Assembly (NCBI GenBank): GCA_019973155.2
Contig: BPQB01000001.1
Coordinates: 1,798,001 to 1,862,000, forward strand
Direction: 5' to 3'
From: Phanerochaete sordida
Taxonomy: Eukaryota; Basidiomycota; Agaricomycetes; Polyporales; Phanerochaetaceae
DNA length: 64,000 nucleotides
Shown here: one piece after another, positions 44,397 through 55,772 of the stretch
How the letters are laid out: the number at the start of each line of letters is the position of its first letter
Numbering within the stretch: the stretch's first letter is position 1
Notes under the pieces: model-generated
Database searches by the model: none
Told to the model about the DNA's origin: nothing
What the model saw: only the letters and a program-made list of their open reading frames with translations
Translations under genes and position numbers: made by a program

Positions 44397-47300
44397 TGTG
44401 GTAGAAATGGATCGGCGAGAAGTGGAACGGGAAGACACGAGGTTGGTTGGCAGTAGCGATGCAGGCCACGAGTCTCGCTTTTATATGTGCCCGGCCGTGG
44501 TGCTGATGAGAACCCCCGGCTCGAGACGAGGCAACCGTGGCTATAATGTTCAGATCCAGATCCGTGAACTGGTACGTTGTAAGCCTCCTCGCAACTTGCG
44601 GATGATGTGGTCCGTGGCCCGCCGCTGGGTTGGAAAAGAAGCGCGATAACCTGCAGAATCCTCTTTCATCCCCGCCCTGTGCATTGTCTGCTCTTCACGT
44701 ACTGCAATCCGCTGCGAAATCAAGAGGCTGCCACAGGCTGATAGATGTATCTTGCGGAGATGTACCTCCTTCGATGGACGATAAAACGTGGGGGTTCACG
44801 TGGTCAAGCTATCCAAGGTGATCCTAAGGCAGGGCTTTGTTCCGTATACGATGTGCACCGTGACGGCCGACCGACGACGCGCAGCTGTTACAACCTCGAA
44901 TGTGTTTGCGCCAACCCCTAGGACGTAACTGTATCGTCAAATACCAGTCACAGGCATGAGGGCAACCGAAGAAGCCACATACACAGCTTTTGCCACGCTC
45001 GCATCTTGATTCGCAGTCAGTATATCGCGTGGTCGCAGATGAACCACGATGTGGTCAAACGTGTATATCCCAAGATGGATCCACTCGCGGCCTCCGACAC
45101 CGCCGTCTGCCGGATTGAGTGAGGCTGGAAGGAGTTACCACGTACCGGCGAGGGGTCAATGTGTCAGGGAGACGGGTCGGAGGCGAGTCGTCTGGCCATC
45201 CAGTCTCACCCGCTGCGATCTGCGGACACCCGAGGGCGTCCGAGCTGATACCTACGCGCCATGTCGCCTGATGCCCTACCCGCCAATAGGAAGCGTGTCA
45301 ATCCGAGCGTTCGCCGCCGTCCGTGGTATGCATTGGATACAGACCCACCAACGCAGTAGAACTTCGGGATATTCTTGCCGTAAGACGACCTCATTCGCTG
45401 CCGTGCGAACGTATAGGCGAAGCGCGCGACCTGCGGTCAGGCATCCGTCAAGGTACTGTTCCCGCCGATCGCGCTTCCAGCTGGCCGCCCCTGGCGGGGT
45501 TACCGGACGATGTCGATGCTCGACAGGATAACGTGGCCTTCAGGTAAGTACTTGCCCAGCCACGAGGGCACGTTGGTGTTTCACCAGCCATCTGGCCCTT
45601 ATCGCATCTTTGTTCCCCCAGGAATTAGTTAATGACGCCCGTCAAACAGCGATGAGTTGACGTACAAGCGGTCTGCAGACCGCAATCAGCGGGAGGCCTG
45701 CCTTGCGCGAGTATTGTGACATCGGCTATGGAGTACGAACTTCGCCGGTCGTGGGGTCTAGGTTCCGGGAGGAAGGCCACGACGTCGCATGTAGGCAACC
45801 AGCAGGTCCAGTGACCACCAGGTAAGGATGACGCTGACACCTACTTTCCTCAGACAGATTGTCAAGGAGAGTGAGGCTCGGATTGTGCGATGACAGTGGA
45901 CGACGATCCTAGACATCACACGTGGAACTGTGAGAAAGGGTCAGCCGCATTGGACGTAGGTATACATTGGCGGCGAATACTCACTTACAATGACGACCGT
46001 GAGTTTCATGATCGCAGGTTGTGAGATTTGGCCCGTAGCCTGAGCAAAGGACAAAAATTTTGGCACGCCAATGTCTTCGGGCGGAAACCCAGGTTGTCGC
46101 AACCTGATAATGTTGACAAATTATGTTCAGTTGCTGCGCAGAAAACGGTGATGGTGGGCGCACGTACCGGTTTCCGCACGCTCTCCGGCATTCATCTGAC
46201 GGTTGTACGAGCGCAACCAATAATTTTGACGGCCCAAGATAAAATCATTCCATGCAGCCTCATTTGGTACAGACCGTACCGTGACGTCTCCAGATGTACC
46301 GCCGGGTCCACCGGCACAACGCCGGAGACCCTTCACGGTCATGGCCACCTCACTGGCCGGGGTTAGGGCCAGCTTGTCGGAGCCTACTGGGCGTCCGGAC
46401 TAGATGCGATTCAGAAGATGGTAACATAGCGTGGTAGGCATGCAAGGCGGTGAATATGTGGCGCGGACTGGCGATGAGGGGCCAGACGGAAGATGCTTCA
46501 GATGAGCATGGCGCTATAGGACGACTAGATAGTTAGTTTTGTGTCAGAAATTCAGGATGCGCTACAGTGATAATGTCGGGCGGTGACAAATTCCATCCAC
46601 TGGACGCACAGGCTGTTCACTTCGGCTGTGTAGCCAGTCTGTGCTGGTCACGAGCGGGTATGGGTGCTGCGTCGTGGAGAAGTGACATAGATACAGAAGT
46701 TCACCTTGAGTGCCTGCGACGTGCAGATTGTAGACTATTGACAGAGAGCAATGTCAAGAGATGCAACAGCGGCAAGAGCAGTTGGTGGCTCACCATTGCG
46801 CGCATATGCTCTCCCGGAATGTCATTCATCAACCTGCGTCTGCGCAAATCTCATGGATTTGTTTGTTTGTCCTCACCGCCGGTCAGGCAGCTGGCAACCT
46901 AGACCGGGCATGTTCACGTTAGAGAGTCAGCCGACGACACATCGCGTAATGCTCCATCACCGCGGACATGTTCAGGGTCACTCAGACCGCTGCAAAGCCC
47001 TCTTGAATGATAAGCACGGAGAAGCAGCCATCTCAACGAATAGCTGTGTCCAGGGCGGCCCTCATATCCAACAACCTGATTGAGGCGGCTTGGAGGCGGC
47101 CGAGGCAATCCTAGGGTAACAGCAGCATGGTCCTACGCTCATTCGACCGAGCGATAGTAGAACCCTGCGGATTGAATATTATTCAGTGCTGATCTAGTGA
47201 AACGAGTGTAAGCTCGACTGCACGAATTCACAGGTACAGTCGTCGCGGTCGACGCGCGGTAGTTGGTAGTGAATTGAAGCTTAGCGGCAGCGTACCTTAA

Positions 47301-47748
47301 TGCTGTGGATGGGGAGGACCACCGAGTGCCACAAAGCGTCTGTTGGCATTGCGGAGATGGTGGCTTCGAACATGGCGACGGTGCCTAGGAACGCTTGGAG
47401 ACGCCACATATGAGCAATGAGTCGGCACGCGAGTGCGGTGAAGACGGCGAGCCGCGAGCGGATCGCCGGGGATTGGATTAGGAGGAAACATGAGCGAGGC
47501 TCGAGGCAACCTGGACCGCCGCCGGACCTGGCAGACTTGGAATTCCTCGGTGAATATTTTTTATGGGAGCAGGATATGTCCAAATGCGGATGGTTGTGTG
47601 CTGAAAATTGTAGACGCGGAGGATGACGTCGAGCGGGTGATGACGCCATGGAAGTGAGGAGGAGCAGTGGGCCTGACAAGGTAAATAAAATCTCTGGCTT
47701 ACCCTGCATCTTCATCCGAAATAACCACCTATCCTCATCTTCCCCACC
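44397..47748. other. Gene-free interval of about 3.35 kb
   Basis: No frame here resembles a known family or joins others by plausible splice sites into a long protein. Candidates looked at were 45049-45547 (plus, frame ending at a GTAAGT-like donor near 45546), 46567-46902 (plus), 45981-46220 (minus) and 47281-47715 (minus, with a hydrophobic stretch ALACRLIAHMWRLQAFLGTV). Composition is less GC-rich than in neighbouring genes. I see no terminal repeats, transposase or reverse-transcriptase motifs, tRNA-like arms or tandem arrays. It may hold long untranslated regions, non-coding RNA or an eroded gene. Confidence 0.5.
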
Positions 47749-50115
47749 ATGCCCACCACTGGCGGCGTCGTCGACGCTTTCAAGAGTGAGCTCGGCCCCC
47801 GCACATCCTCCGTATCACCCCTCTCATACCGTTTGTTGCAGATCTCATCCGCCACGGCAAGAACCACACCACCAGGCAGCACAATGACGCCGGGCAGTAC
47901 GACTACCCTCCGCCCCAGCAGCAACAGCAACAGCAACAGCAACACCTGCCCGCCTCCCAGCAGCAGCCTCAGCGACAGGCGCGGGATCAGCCACGCGATG
48001 CGCAGCAACAACAACAAACACAGAAGGCAGCCTCGCCCAAGTACAAGGAGGAGGTCGAGAAGATCGTTCAGGAGGAGCGGGAGGCAAAGTCCAAGATGCC
48101 GGTCTACAAGGGGCTTGAGAACTTCAAATTGCTCGAAAAGATGGGAGAGTGCGTCCCGAGCACGCCGTTGCTGACTCGAACATCAATGGCGCTAACGATA
48201 TCTGCTCTTCTCAGTGGCGCCTTTTCCAACGTCTACAAAGCACTCGACCTCCGTTCGGGCCAGAAGGTTGCAGGTGAGCCATATTCTTTCGCTCCCTGGC
48301 TGATAACGTTAGTCATACCGCTTCGTAGTCAAGGTAGTTCGCAAGTATGAACTCAGCGCATCACAGGTCAGCATCCAGCAGCCTGCTACCTTTCCTTCGT
48401 TATTCATTCGCTCTTCGTCTTCACGCGCGGCAGGATGGAGATAGACATTTGAACAAAGAGTTCAAAAAGAAGCCGCGCGTGACAGAGGTGCCATTCACGT
48501 ACCCTAGCTAATTGTATAACTGACATGGGGTATTGCATTCTCTCTAGCGCGCAAATATCCTGAAGGGTGCGTACGATGGTCCATCGATCGTTTCGTTGAG
48601 GCTGACCTGTTCGTTTGCAGAGGTCCAAATCATGCGGGGTATCGACCATCCGTCGATAGTGAAGCTCCTGGCTTTCTTCGAGTCCACCGAGCATTACTTC
48701 CTCGTCTTAGAGTGTAAGCGCTTTTCACGTTAGCCCCACTCCCATGCGTAGCCCCTTGCTGACTGATGTACTCCACCAGTGATGGAGGGCGGCGAGCTCT
48801 TCCACCAAATCGTCAAGTTAACCTATTTCAGCGAGAACTTGGCGCGGCACGTCATCCTCCAGGTCGCGCAAGGCATTCGATATCTCCACGAGGAGCGTGG
48901 CGTCGTTCATCGCGATATCAAGCCGGAGAACCTTCTCTTCGACAGAATACCCATCATACCCTCCAAGAACCTTCCCTCGAAACAGTTCGAGGAGGATAAA
49001 GAAGACGAAGGCGAGTTCGTTCCAGGCATCGGCGGCGGCGGCATTGGTAGAGTGAAGATCGCCGACTTCGGCCTCAGCAAGGTTGTCTGGGACGAACAAA
49101 CGATGACGCCATGCGGAACGGTCGGCTACACGGCACCAGAGATCGTGAAGGACGAGCGGTACAGCAAGAGTGTCGACATGTGGGCCCTCGGCTGCGTCCT
49201 CTATACCCTGCTCTGCGGGTTTCCCCCGTTCTACGATGAAAGTATCAACGTTCTCACGGAGAAAGTCGCGAGGGGACACTACACGTTCCTAAGTCCATGG
49301 TGGGACTCGATCAGTGCATCTGGTAAGCTTCGCGGCTGACCTATGAACACCGGACGAATTGATTGCTAACCCACTTTGCAGCGAAAGACCTGATCACCCA
49401 TCTGCTCTGCGTCGATCCCGCCCAACGTTACACCATCGACGAGTTTCTCAACCACCCATGGTGTAAAGCTGCCCCAGGGCCTCCTCCTCCCCCTACTCCC
49501 GCTCGTGAACTCCAGTCCATGCCCCTCGACTCACCACTCCTCGCGGCAGTCCGCGGCACTGGCCGCGAGGCGCGGTCGCCGGGTATCGCAACGCTCAAGG
49601 AGGCGTTCGATATCACATACGCCGTGCACCGCATGGAAGAAGAGGGCGCCCGGAGACGTGCCGCCAAGGGTGGCGCCAATCGCGGGTTCCTTGGTGGTCT
49701 CAATGAGGAAGATGAGGATGAAGCCATGGAGCTGGACGAGAACATCGTTGCTGAAGCGCGGCACCGGCACGGTGAGGACCCCGGCGATCGTGCAAGCCGA
49801 GCCGTTGCGACGCAACAGTTGCCGGGCGCGGGTGCCAAGGCTGCCGCGAGGAGGGCGGTGCAGGGCGGTGCGGCGCACGTTAAACCAAGCACGCACGTCT
49901 ACGACGGTCGCGCCGGTCAGAGGGATCGGGGCAGGAAGACAGGCACGGCCCCTTTCCAGCTGGATATGGATGGCGCGACGTTGCTTGGTCGCAGGCACAA
50001 GCGAGGCAATGCCGACGGAGGTGAGATGGGCAATGGCAGCAGTCCGCTGGCCCAAGGCGCCATCGCACAGCAGGGGCTGCCTCCGAACCCTGGGAGCCCG
50101 ATGAGGATAGACTGA
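47749..50115 (+). CDS. RCK2: Ser/Thr protein kinase, Rck2/Srk1 (MAPKAP-like CAMK) family
   Basis: Kinases of this family act downstream of stress MAP kinases (Hog1/Sty1). The start MPTTGGVVDAFK joins NLIRHGKNHTTRQHNDAGQY and a poly-Gln tract. The catalytic domain starts at FKLLEKMGDGAFSNVYKALD. It has the ATP lysine in QKVAVKVVRKYEL, the loop GVVHRDIKPENLLFD, DFG in KIADFGLSKV, GTVGYTAPEIV and VDMWALGCVLYTLLCGFPPF. Between PENLLFD and DFG it carries the long insert EFVPGIGGGGIGRVK, a hallmark of Rck2/Srk1 that separates them from other CaM-kinase relatives. The C-terminal ~220 residues are disordered, with no obvious calmodulin site. Several introns cut the kinase domain. The stop is at 50113-50115. 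Confidence 0.93.
47912..47966 (+). repeat. CAG/CAA-rich poly-glutamine microsatellite
   Basis: An interrupted run of cagcaa units encodes about nine consecutive glutamines in the kinase N-terminus, followed by shorter CAG runs to about 48020. It is within the coding frame. Confidence 0.8.
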
Positions 50116-50517
50116 TTTTGTTGCCTTTGTAGTGTCGGCTGGACTGTTCTTTCCGCCCAGTGACTTGCTCCCCCCTCGCACTTTGACATCGCCTCTCTTT
50201 CCGTTTGCCCGTTGTATTTAGGCATGGCGCCTCGTTGTATTCGTAGCTATTCGTCGCTCGCGTTCTTCCGCACGCAGGGACTCTGGTAAACACGTTATTT
50301 CCCCCGGTGCTTGTACTCGATACTTGCTGTTATAGATTCATATCCTCCGTCCGCTGGCTGCGAACACCGCTGGTCGCGAACATAGCAAACTGATGCAAAC
50401 ACGGCACGCTACGCCACGAAGGTGATCTCATCATCAGCAATGCGGGCGACACGTGGCGGCAAAGCGCCAAAGGCCTGAAGTTCGGCTCTGCAGCGTCGGG
50501 ACCTGGACATCGCGGCC
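50116..50517. other. Intergenic between kinase and PKR1
   Basis: About 400 bases hold the kinase 3' region and the PKR1 promoter. No TATA consensus or gene is seen. Confidence 0.5.
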
Positions 50518-50880
50518 ATGTCCTCAGACGTCCAGCCTACACCGCAGCTTCCGCATCAGCAGACCGTCGACACGAATGCCGGCCTCGTCTCGCAGCTCCT
50601 CACTCCGGGCTCCTCGCTGCACCCGACGTTCCTGGTCGTCCTCGACGTGGCTTTCGCAGCGCTGCTTTGCGTCTTCCTCGGGCTGCTCGCCGTGACCGGA
50701 GGGAACATACACATTCTAGTGCTCATCGTGATAGAAGGCTGCCTGTATGCGAGCGTGAAATGGTGCGTAACCTGCTACTGCGGCGTAGGCAGGATGCTGA
50801 CCCTGCGCAGGTTCGTCGCCGAACTCCAGAGAACAGTACAGCCCACGGAGCCAACACCAGATAAGAAGAAAGAAGAATAA
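50518..50880 (+). CDS. PKR1: V-ATPase assembly factor Pkr1
   Basis: Pkr1 is a small ER membrane protein needed to assemble the V0 sector of the vacuolar proton pump. Two exons (50518-50762, 50811-50880) encode 104 residues, and the junction restores SVKWFVAELQRT. The family core is SQLLTPGSSLHPTFLVVLDV, then AFAALLCVFLGLLAVTGGNI, then HILVLIVIEGCLYASVKWF, which gives two adjacent membrane segments after a short cytosolic start. The C-terminus is charged (TPDKKKEE), as often in ER-retained tails. Reading through the intron would instead insert a Cys-rich peptide and break the conserved W-F-V-A-E-L motif. The stop is only about 70 bases from that of convergent PSF3. Confidence 0.92.
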   Translation: MSSDVQPTPQLPHQQTVDTNAGLVSQLLTPGSSLHPTFLVVLDVAFAALLCVFLGLLAVTGGNIHILVLIVIEGCLYASVKWCVTCYCGVGRMLTLRRFVAELQRTVQPTEPTPDKKKEE

Positions 50881-50951
50881 ATCCGTATTACGATACAACA
50901 TCTTAACATACACGATGCGATACAATATACCCCTTCTGCCCACCCGTTTCG

Positions 50952-51759
50952 TCACCGACGGCCGCGTTCGGTCGCCTCGTACCACCTTTTCGTCTTTCGC
51001 GCGCTGTCTTGCGCCAACGCGAACACTTCCTCTCGAATGAGCGCAAGAAGCTTTGAACACGGATTGAAATACGTACGCTCGCGCTCGGTGCCATCCAGCC
51101 CTTCACGGAACGCCAGAGTGCCGTCACTGGCTCCTGCACCGCCGCCCGACGAGTTTATGGAAGCAAAGTGCTGGGCCTGGTCGATGACTTCGGGAAGACG
51201 GGCGCGGAAAGTCTGCAGGAGGGCGTAATGAAGGGAGAGGGGGGGGGCGGGTCAGGCATACATTGCAGATGCGAAGAGGAAACCGGACCTTGACGAGGAT
51301 GTTTGAGATTTCGTTCGCAGGAGCATCGTCAAGGCTGTCACGAAGATTAAACAGAGTGCAGAGATACACCCACGAAAGCCAGCGCACATTTTCATAATCA
51401 TGCGTCCCAGCCCATACCACAGTCCACCTTGGCCCACCAGATTGGACAGCTTCACGCTCCGCGCCTCCGCGTTGAGCGCGTTCCGTACGCGGGCTTGGAA
51501 AGGGGCCGGGATGTTGAAGTCTGCATAGTCTCTGAGGGCTGTGCTCAGCACAGGTGACACATAACTACGCGTCTGGGACGCACGAGTAGATGAGGATGTA
51601 TACCATCCACATGGGCACCTGGACCTTGCTGAGGGCCTTGATGTCGCGCTCGGTGCCTCCGTCAAGGTGGCCCATGTCCGGAATATCAACCTTGAACGTG
51701 CATTGTATCTTCTGGTTTTCCGCCAGGATAGAGTCGATCGAATAGTAGTCGTCGTCCAT
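50952..51759 (-). CDS. PSF3: GINS complex subunit Psf3
   Basis: GINS is part of the CMG replicative helicase at replication forks. The start MDDDYYSIDSILAENQKIQC is the typical Psf3 N-terminus, followed by TFKVDIPDMGHLDGGTERDI and KVQVPMWMVYILIYS. The first junction gives DYADFNIPAPFQARVRNALN, then AEARSVKLSNLVGQGGLWYG and LGRMIM. A further exon reads DDAPANEISNILVK, joined to TFRARLPEVIDQAQHFASIN. The last junction leads to EVFALAQDSARKTKRWYEAT, then ERGRR and the stop at 50954-50952. Overall length of about 200 residues is normal. A frame upstream of 51759 is open but poor, so the Met at 51759 is chosen. The long C-run in one intron (near 51245) serves as its polypyrimidine tract. Confidence 0.93.
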
Positions 51760-52175
51760 GATGGGTCCGGTGAGAGGGTAGAACGCGCCTGGCGCGTCTT
51801 GCACGCGACGCGCGCCCGTGTTTCCCACGCCTTTTGCTTTTGACCATAACGAACCATAACGCACGTCCCAGAAGTTGTGCTGTCTGCTGCAGGCAAAATC
51901 CCGGTTTTATATCTGTTCTGTCTCGCTCGAACGATAGACCTGGCCGTATAATCTGGCAAGGCTGCTCTCTACGACACAAGTAGCCCATAGCTGCCTTCGA
52001 GCTCGCGCTGCAGTTCGTATTCCATGCGTCGCCCCATATATCTCTCCTGCACTGTTCACATGTGACATGAGCATGTGGCACCTCCACTGTCGTAGCTGAC
52101 ACGACCGAGGGCTCCTCTGCGCGTTTCTGAGACGCGGACGCGTTGGCTTTCCCACGCCCTCCTCTATTCACGACG
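51760..52175. promoter_or_regulatory. Divergent promoter of PSF3 and the mitochondrial-protein gene
   Basis: About 420 bases between opposite starts. No TATA consensus was found. The minus-strand frame 51686-52171 that covers it has no motifs outside the PSF3 overlap. Confidence 0.45.
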
Positions 52176-52714
52176 ATGTCCTACCTTCGTGCTCTCTCAA
52201 TACGGCAGCTTGCCGTTGCTCGCTCTCTGTCGGCCGGACGCCATGCAACATCCCTACCTAAGCATGCAACACGATCCTTTTCCGTCTCATTCGCTCGCGC
52301 AGCGGAAATTCCGAACAAGTCCCAGCTTGACACGGTAACGAAAGCCCTGCAGGGCTCGAAAGCGTGGGCGGCCATCGCGAACAACGATGAGATTCAGCAG
52401 CTATTTGTGGAAACTGCAAAGGTGCTCAAGGAAGAAGGTGCGCGTGTTGGAAATATACGCATTGCAAACACCCATGGTGTATGTAGGCGTCGACATGGCG
52501 AAGCCTTCCATGTTTGTGATGTTCAAGAACGCAAGAGTCCGAGACCAGATAATGAAGTTGGGTCAGGCATTCCAGGCATCAGGGCTCGACATGGCTAGCA
52601 TGAAGGTGCGTATGACTAGTCCTGCACGTCGCACGCGAAGTGAACTGACGTTGTCCGCAGGAGCTCGCAGAGATCGCCCAGAATGCGCTCAAGGAGGAAG
52701 AAAGCAAGAAATAA
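52176..52714 (+). CDS. Small mitochondrial-leader protein of unknown function
   Basis: Three exons (52176-52437, 52487-52605, 52661-52714) join in phase to 144 residues. The N-terminus MSYLRALSIRQLAVARSLSA then GRHATSLPKHATRSFSVSFA is Arg/Ser/Leu-rich with no acids, and RSFSVSFARA looks like a matrix-processing site. The mature part is short and predicted all-helical: NKSQLDTVTKALQGSKAWAA, NDEIQQLFVETAKVLKEEG, VDMAKPSMFVMFKNARVRDQ and a C-terminal helix ELAEIAQNALKEEESKK. It has no transmembrane segment and no cysteine. I do not recognise it. Consistent splicing, leader and helix periodicity make it a real gene. It could be a small matrix-assembly factor. Confidence 0.78.
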
Positions 52715-52880
52715 ACTCGCGCACGTCCTCATCTTCCACGCTTTGTCCTCTGTACTCTCTGTACCTGTATATATGCCGAGTGCGTCACCGAGCCCGCCCT
52801 TCGGGATGTGATCACAATTTACCGCGCTCAGCGCGTCTGTTTGCTCGACGCGTCTTGCCGCGAACCACCGCGACCACGCC

Positions 52881-55035
52881 ATGCAGAACGCCACCGCGGG
52901 CCCGTCCACCGCTATTGACCCCGCGCTGCAGGTTGAGTCTGACCGCACCAACACAGATGCAGATGCAGCGCCGCTCCGCCCCCTACACAACGCGCACTTC
53001 TACTCGGTCGAGTACCCGGGATATGTGCAGCCAACGTCGGTGCCCCTGGCGGTCGAACGCCTCGGCGGTCAGGCGAGCCTGGAGGCAGCATTCAAGCGGA
53101 CGGGCAACAAGAGCGGCTCTATCTTGGAACTCAACCTGCGTCCCGGGAACCACTTCGCCCATCCTATCCCGGGTGACGTCGTCCCGACCAACAATATAGT
53201 TCTGAAAGTCGTGAAGCGCAGGCGGAAGCAGAGGGATGGCGCCCCCGTAAGTGTGCCCGGGGAGTACACTGTGCAAGCCGTGGGTGTCGTCCCGAAGACA
53301 GCGCGGTTTCGAAGTGAGTACGATTGTGCTAGGCTACACCGCTCTGACACTCCGAATCTGCGCAGGTATGGCAGACTATCAGTATCAACCTGATGCTAGC
53401 GACCCTGTGGTGCACCTGCGCGAGGCTATGGGGCGAATGGATGGTACACATAGTGGTTCATACAGCACGCTTCGAATCGCTGACGGCTTCTAGTCGACAG
53501 CATCCTTTCCTATCGCATCCCGGAGGAGAAGGAGGACTACACAACAGTCGACGAGACTTCGTCTATGGAAATCGATGTAGATCCACATCTAGATCCTCAG
53601 CTGGCCGAGTCCTCCCAGAAGGTTTCGGGGTCACGGCTCAAGAGTAACCTCAGGCTACCGCCTCCCCCACTCTTCAGCAGACAAGTGGTTCCCCACCTTT
53701 ACAAGTTAGTTCAACCCTGCATATATGCATATACACTGCGTACTGACGCTTGTTGCAGCTACAAGGCTAACCCCGCATCCATCGAGGTCAGCGTGGTCGA
53801 CGAAGAAACGGGCGAAGTGAAGCAGCGCCTCCTCAACCGTATGCGGTGGAAGGGGATTGGGTCAACTGCTATTGATTTCGCGGACAAGAACGTACGGTCT
53901 TTGGCTGTGAGTGTGGACAATACTGACACGATTCCGCAGGTCCCCGAGAAGTCATCTGACATCGTCGAGCAACACCGGTCGCAGGCTGACCCTAAATTGC
54001 TCAAACGTCTCGAGAAGGTTCTTGCCAACATACTGTCCCTGGGATCGCGCTTACCTTGATATATGCGTCCCCAGTTGTTCGAAGAGCGTCCCATTTGGTC
54101 GCGCGCGGCGCTGTTCAATCAGCTCGAAGCGCACGAGATCCGCGAAATCGTGAAGTGAGTGCCGTTGTACATCTCCTAGGCCTATCGCTGACTCCCATCA
54201 GCTCCAAGTTCCTTCTGCCCTTGGTCAGCTACGTGTTCAATGACGGCCCCTGGCGCGACACCCAGGTCCGACTCAAGTATGACCCGCGGACCGACCCAGA
54301 TGCTCGATTGTGCGTGAACGTCTTGGGACACCTCATGCTGCCGCTGATCGAAATTCCGTGCTAGCTATCAGAGACTATACTTTCGCAACACCAGCCACCA
54401 AATGCAACGTCCGTCTGTCGCCGGCCGTCGACAAGAGGGACGAGACGGGACACGCAACCGCGAGGGTAGCGATAATAAAAGGTTGGCAAACCGAGGCTGT
54501 TGACCTTCATGGGTATCGCTGACGCAATCTTTAGGTCGCATATCTTTGACGGCCAGTCTACGCATGGCGAGACAGCAGCCTTCCAGTTCTGCGACCTTCA
54601 CGACGAGCTCCTCAGGGAGCTGGTCGAGAACGAAGATGACTTGCGAGAAGTCTGCGACGTGAGTCCAAATGCGCGATTTAGTCGCCGCGACGCTCATGAC
54701 AAGCTTCGCTATGCAGGAGCGTACCGGTTGGTTCTCAACCCAGGCCTTCGAGAAGATCAAGACCGTCCTGCGATACAAGTGGAACTCGTTGCAGATGGGG
54801 TATATCCCGACGCGGGAAGAGTGTGAGAGGCAGCTCGCCGCGCCCGAGCACAAACCATTCTACGGCTCACGGCCCACAAAGCACAACATGGCTAAGGGCG
54901 CACAGCGGCCAGAGGACGAGATGGTGAGTAGCCTGAAGGCGTTTCCGAACGATTCGACCCTTAGCACGTGTTCTTTAGGCCAGGAGATTGCGGGCGCGAG
55001 CAAAGGAGCAGGCGAAGGGAGGCGCCACAGGGTGA
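52881..55035 (+). CDS. TFC1: TFIIIC subunit Tfc1 (tau95 / GTF3C5 family)
   Basis: TFIIIC recognises internal promoters of tRNA genes for RNA polymerase III, and Tfc1 helps contact the A box. The start MQNATAGPSTAIDPALQVES leads to the dimerisation/triple-barrel region: FYSVEYPGYVQPTSVPLAVE, RLGGQASLEAAFKRTGNKSG and LELNLRPGNHFAHPIPGDVV. Next exons give DSILSYRIPEEKEDYTTVDE, LRLPPPPLFSRQVVPHLY and NYKANPASIEVSVVDEETGE. The conserved second half has LFEERPIWSRAALFNQLEAH, SKFLLPLVSYVFNDGPWRDT, QVRLKYDPRTDPDAR and YQRLYFRNTS. The C-terminal part runs to a basic end, RRLRARAKEQAKGGATG. The chain of about ten small exons was followed by motif. The protein is about 560-600 residues. The stop converges with RPL29. 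Confidence 0.9.
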
Positions 55036-55324
55036 TAGCACAATCGTTTTGTCCAATGCACGGTTGTGCGACACGCTCCCATTCGCAGTCATGTCCGTCG
55101 TCCATGCGCTATCCGGGGTATTTTGCACGTGTTTTTGGCATTTTATACGAATTGACCGTAGGCATATCATGGAGCGCATAGTGGTACATGCATGGCGCGA
55201 GTATGAAGCGTGCTGGGGCGAGCTGTCCTTTTCGTACGGTCGCTGACTCCCTCTCGACTACGCGTGACGTGTCCCCCGCGACCGCTCAGGGCAACCGAGA
55301 CAGATGGTCGGGCGCGTTCGCGGC

Positions 55325-55772
55325 TTATGCGGACTTTGCCTCAAGGCGGGCCTTGCGCTATTGACACCAATGCAGTGTGAGTTCCGGAGCGCAGAGACAG
55401 AGATTCTATTACGCACCGAGCCGACAAGCGCGTACCGCTGGTTGCGGCGGAACTGTCCCAATCGTTAAGTTCCCACTACTCTCGCTTCCCTTAATAGCCA
55501 ATTCAGCGTACCTTGGGGTCAACCTAGAGGAATCGCAGTTTCAGCACTCATGGCTCTACGGACAGCACATCGCAGCGGGACAAACGTACACCCTTCAGAG
55601 ACAAGGAGCGGTTGGACTGGGGCTTCTTGATACCATTGCGGTGAGCCTTCTTGTTCTGGTTGTGGTTGGTGTGGCTGTCGGACGCAGACGCAGCGGGGGA
55701 GGGTCAAACTTTCAGCATTTCGCCCTCCAGGCAGCATGCAGGCGTGGTGACGCACTTCTTGGACTTGGCCAT
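55325..55772 (-). CDS. RPL29: 60S ribosomal protein L29
   Basis: Very small basic protein of the large cytosolic subunit. Spliced on the minus strand it reads [20 protein letters not shown], then [30 protein letters not shown] and, depending on the acceptor chosen, [10 protein letters not shown], for 58-60 residues. The first intron sits inside the fifth or sixth codon and there are four introns in all, so most of the 448-base gene is intron. The conserved [18 protein letters not shown] block is diagnostic. A longer plus-strand frame over the same bases (55377-55919) is the antisense shadow. The start is at 55772-55770. Confidence 0.95.

Noticed and set aside
45049..45531. A 160-residue plus-strand frame in the gene-free interval
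   Set aside because: No motifs, irregular composition, no conserved start context. Kept only as part of the interval description.
51236..51250. Run of G on the plus strand as a possible G-quadruplex
   Set aside because: On the coding (minus) strand it is a C-rich polypyrimidine tract before the acceptor of a PSF3 intron, which explains it.
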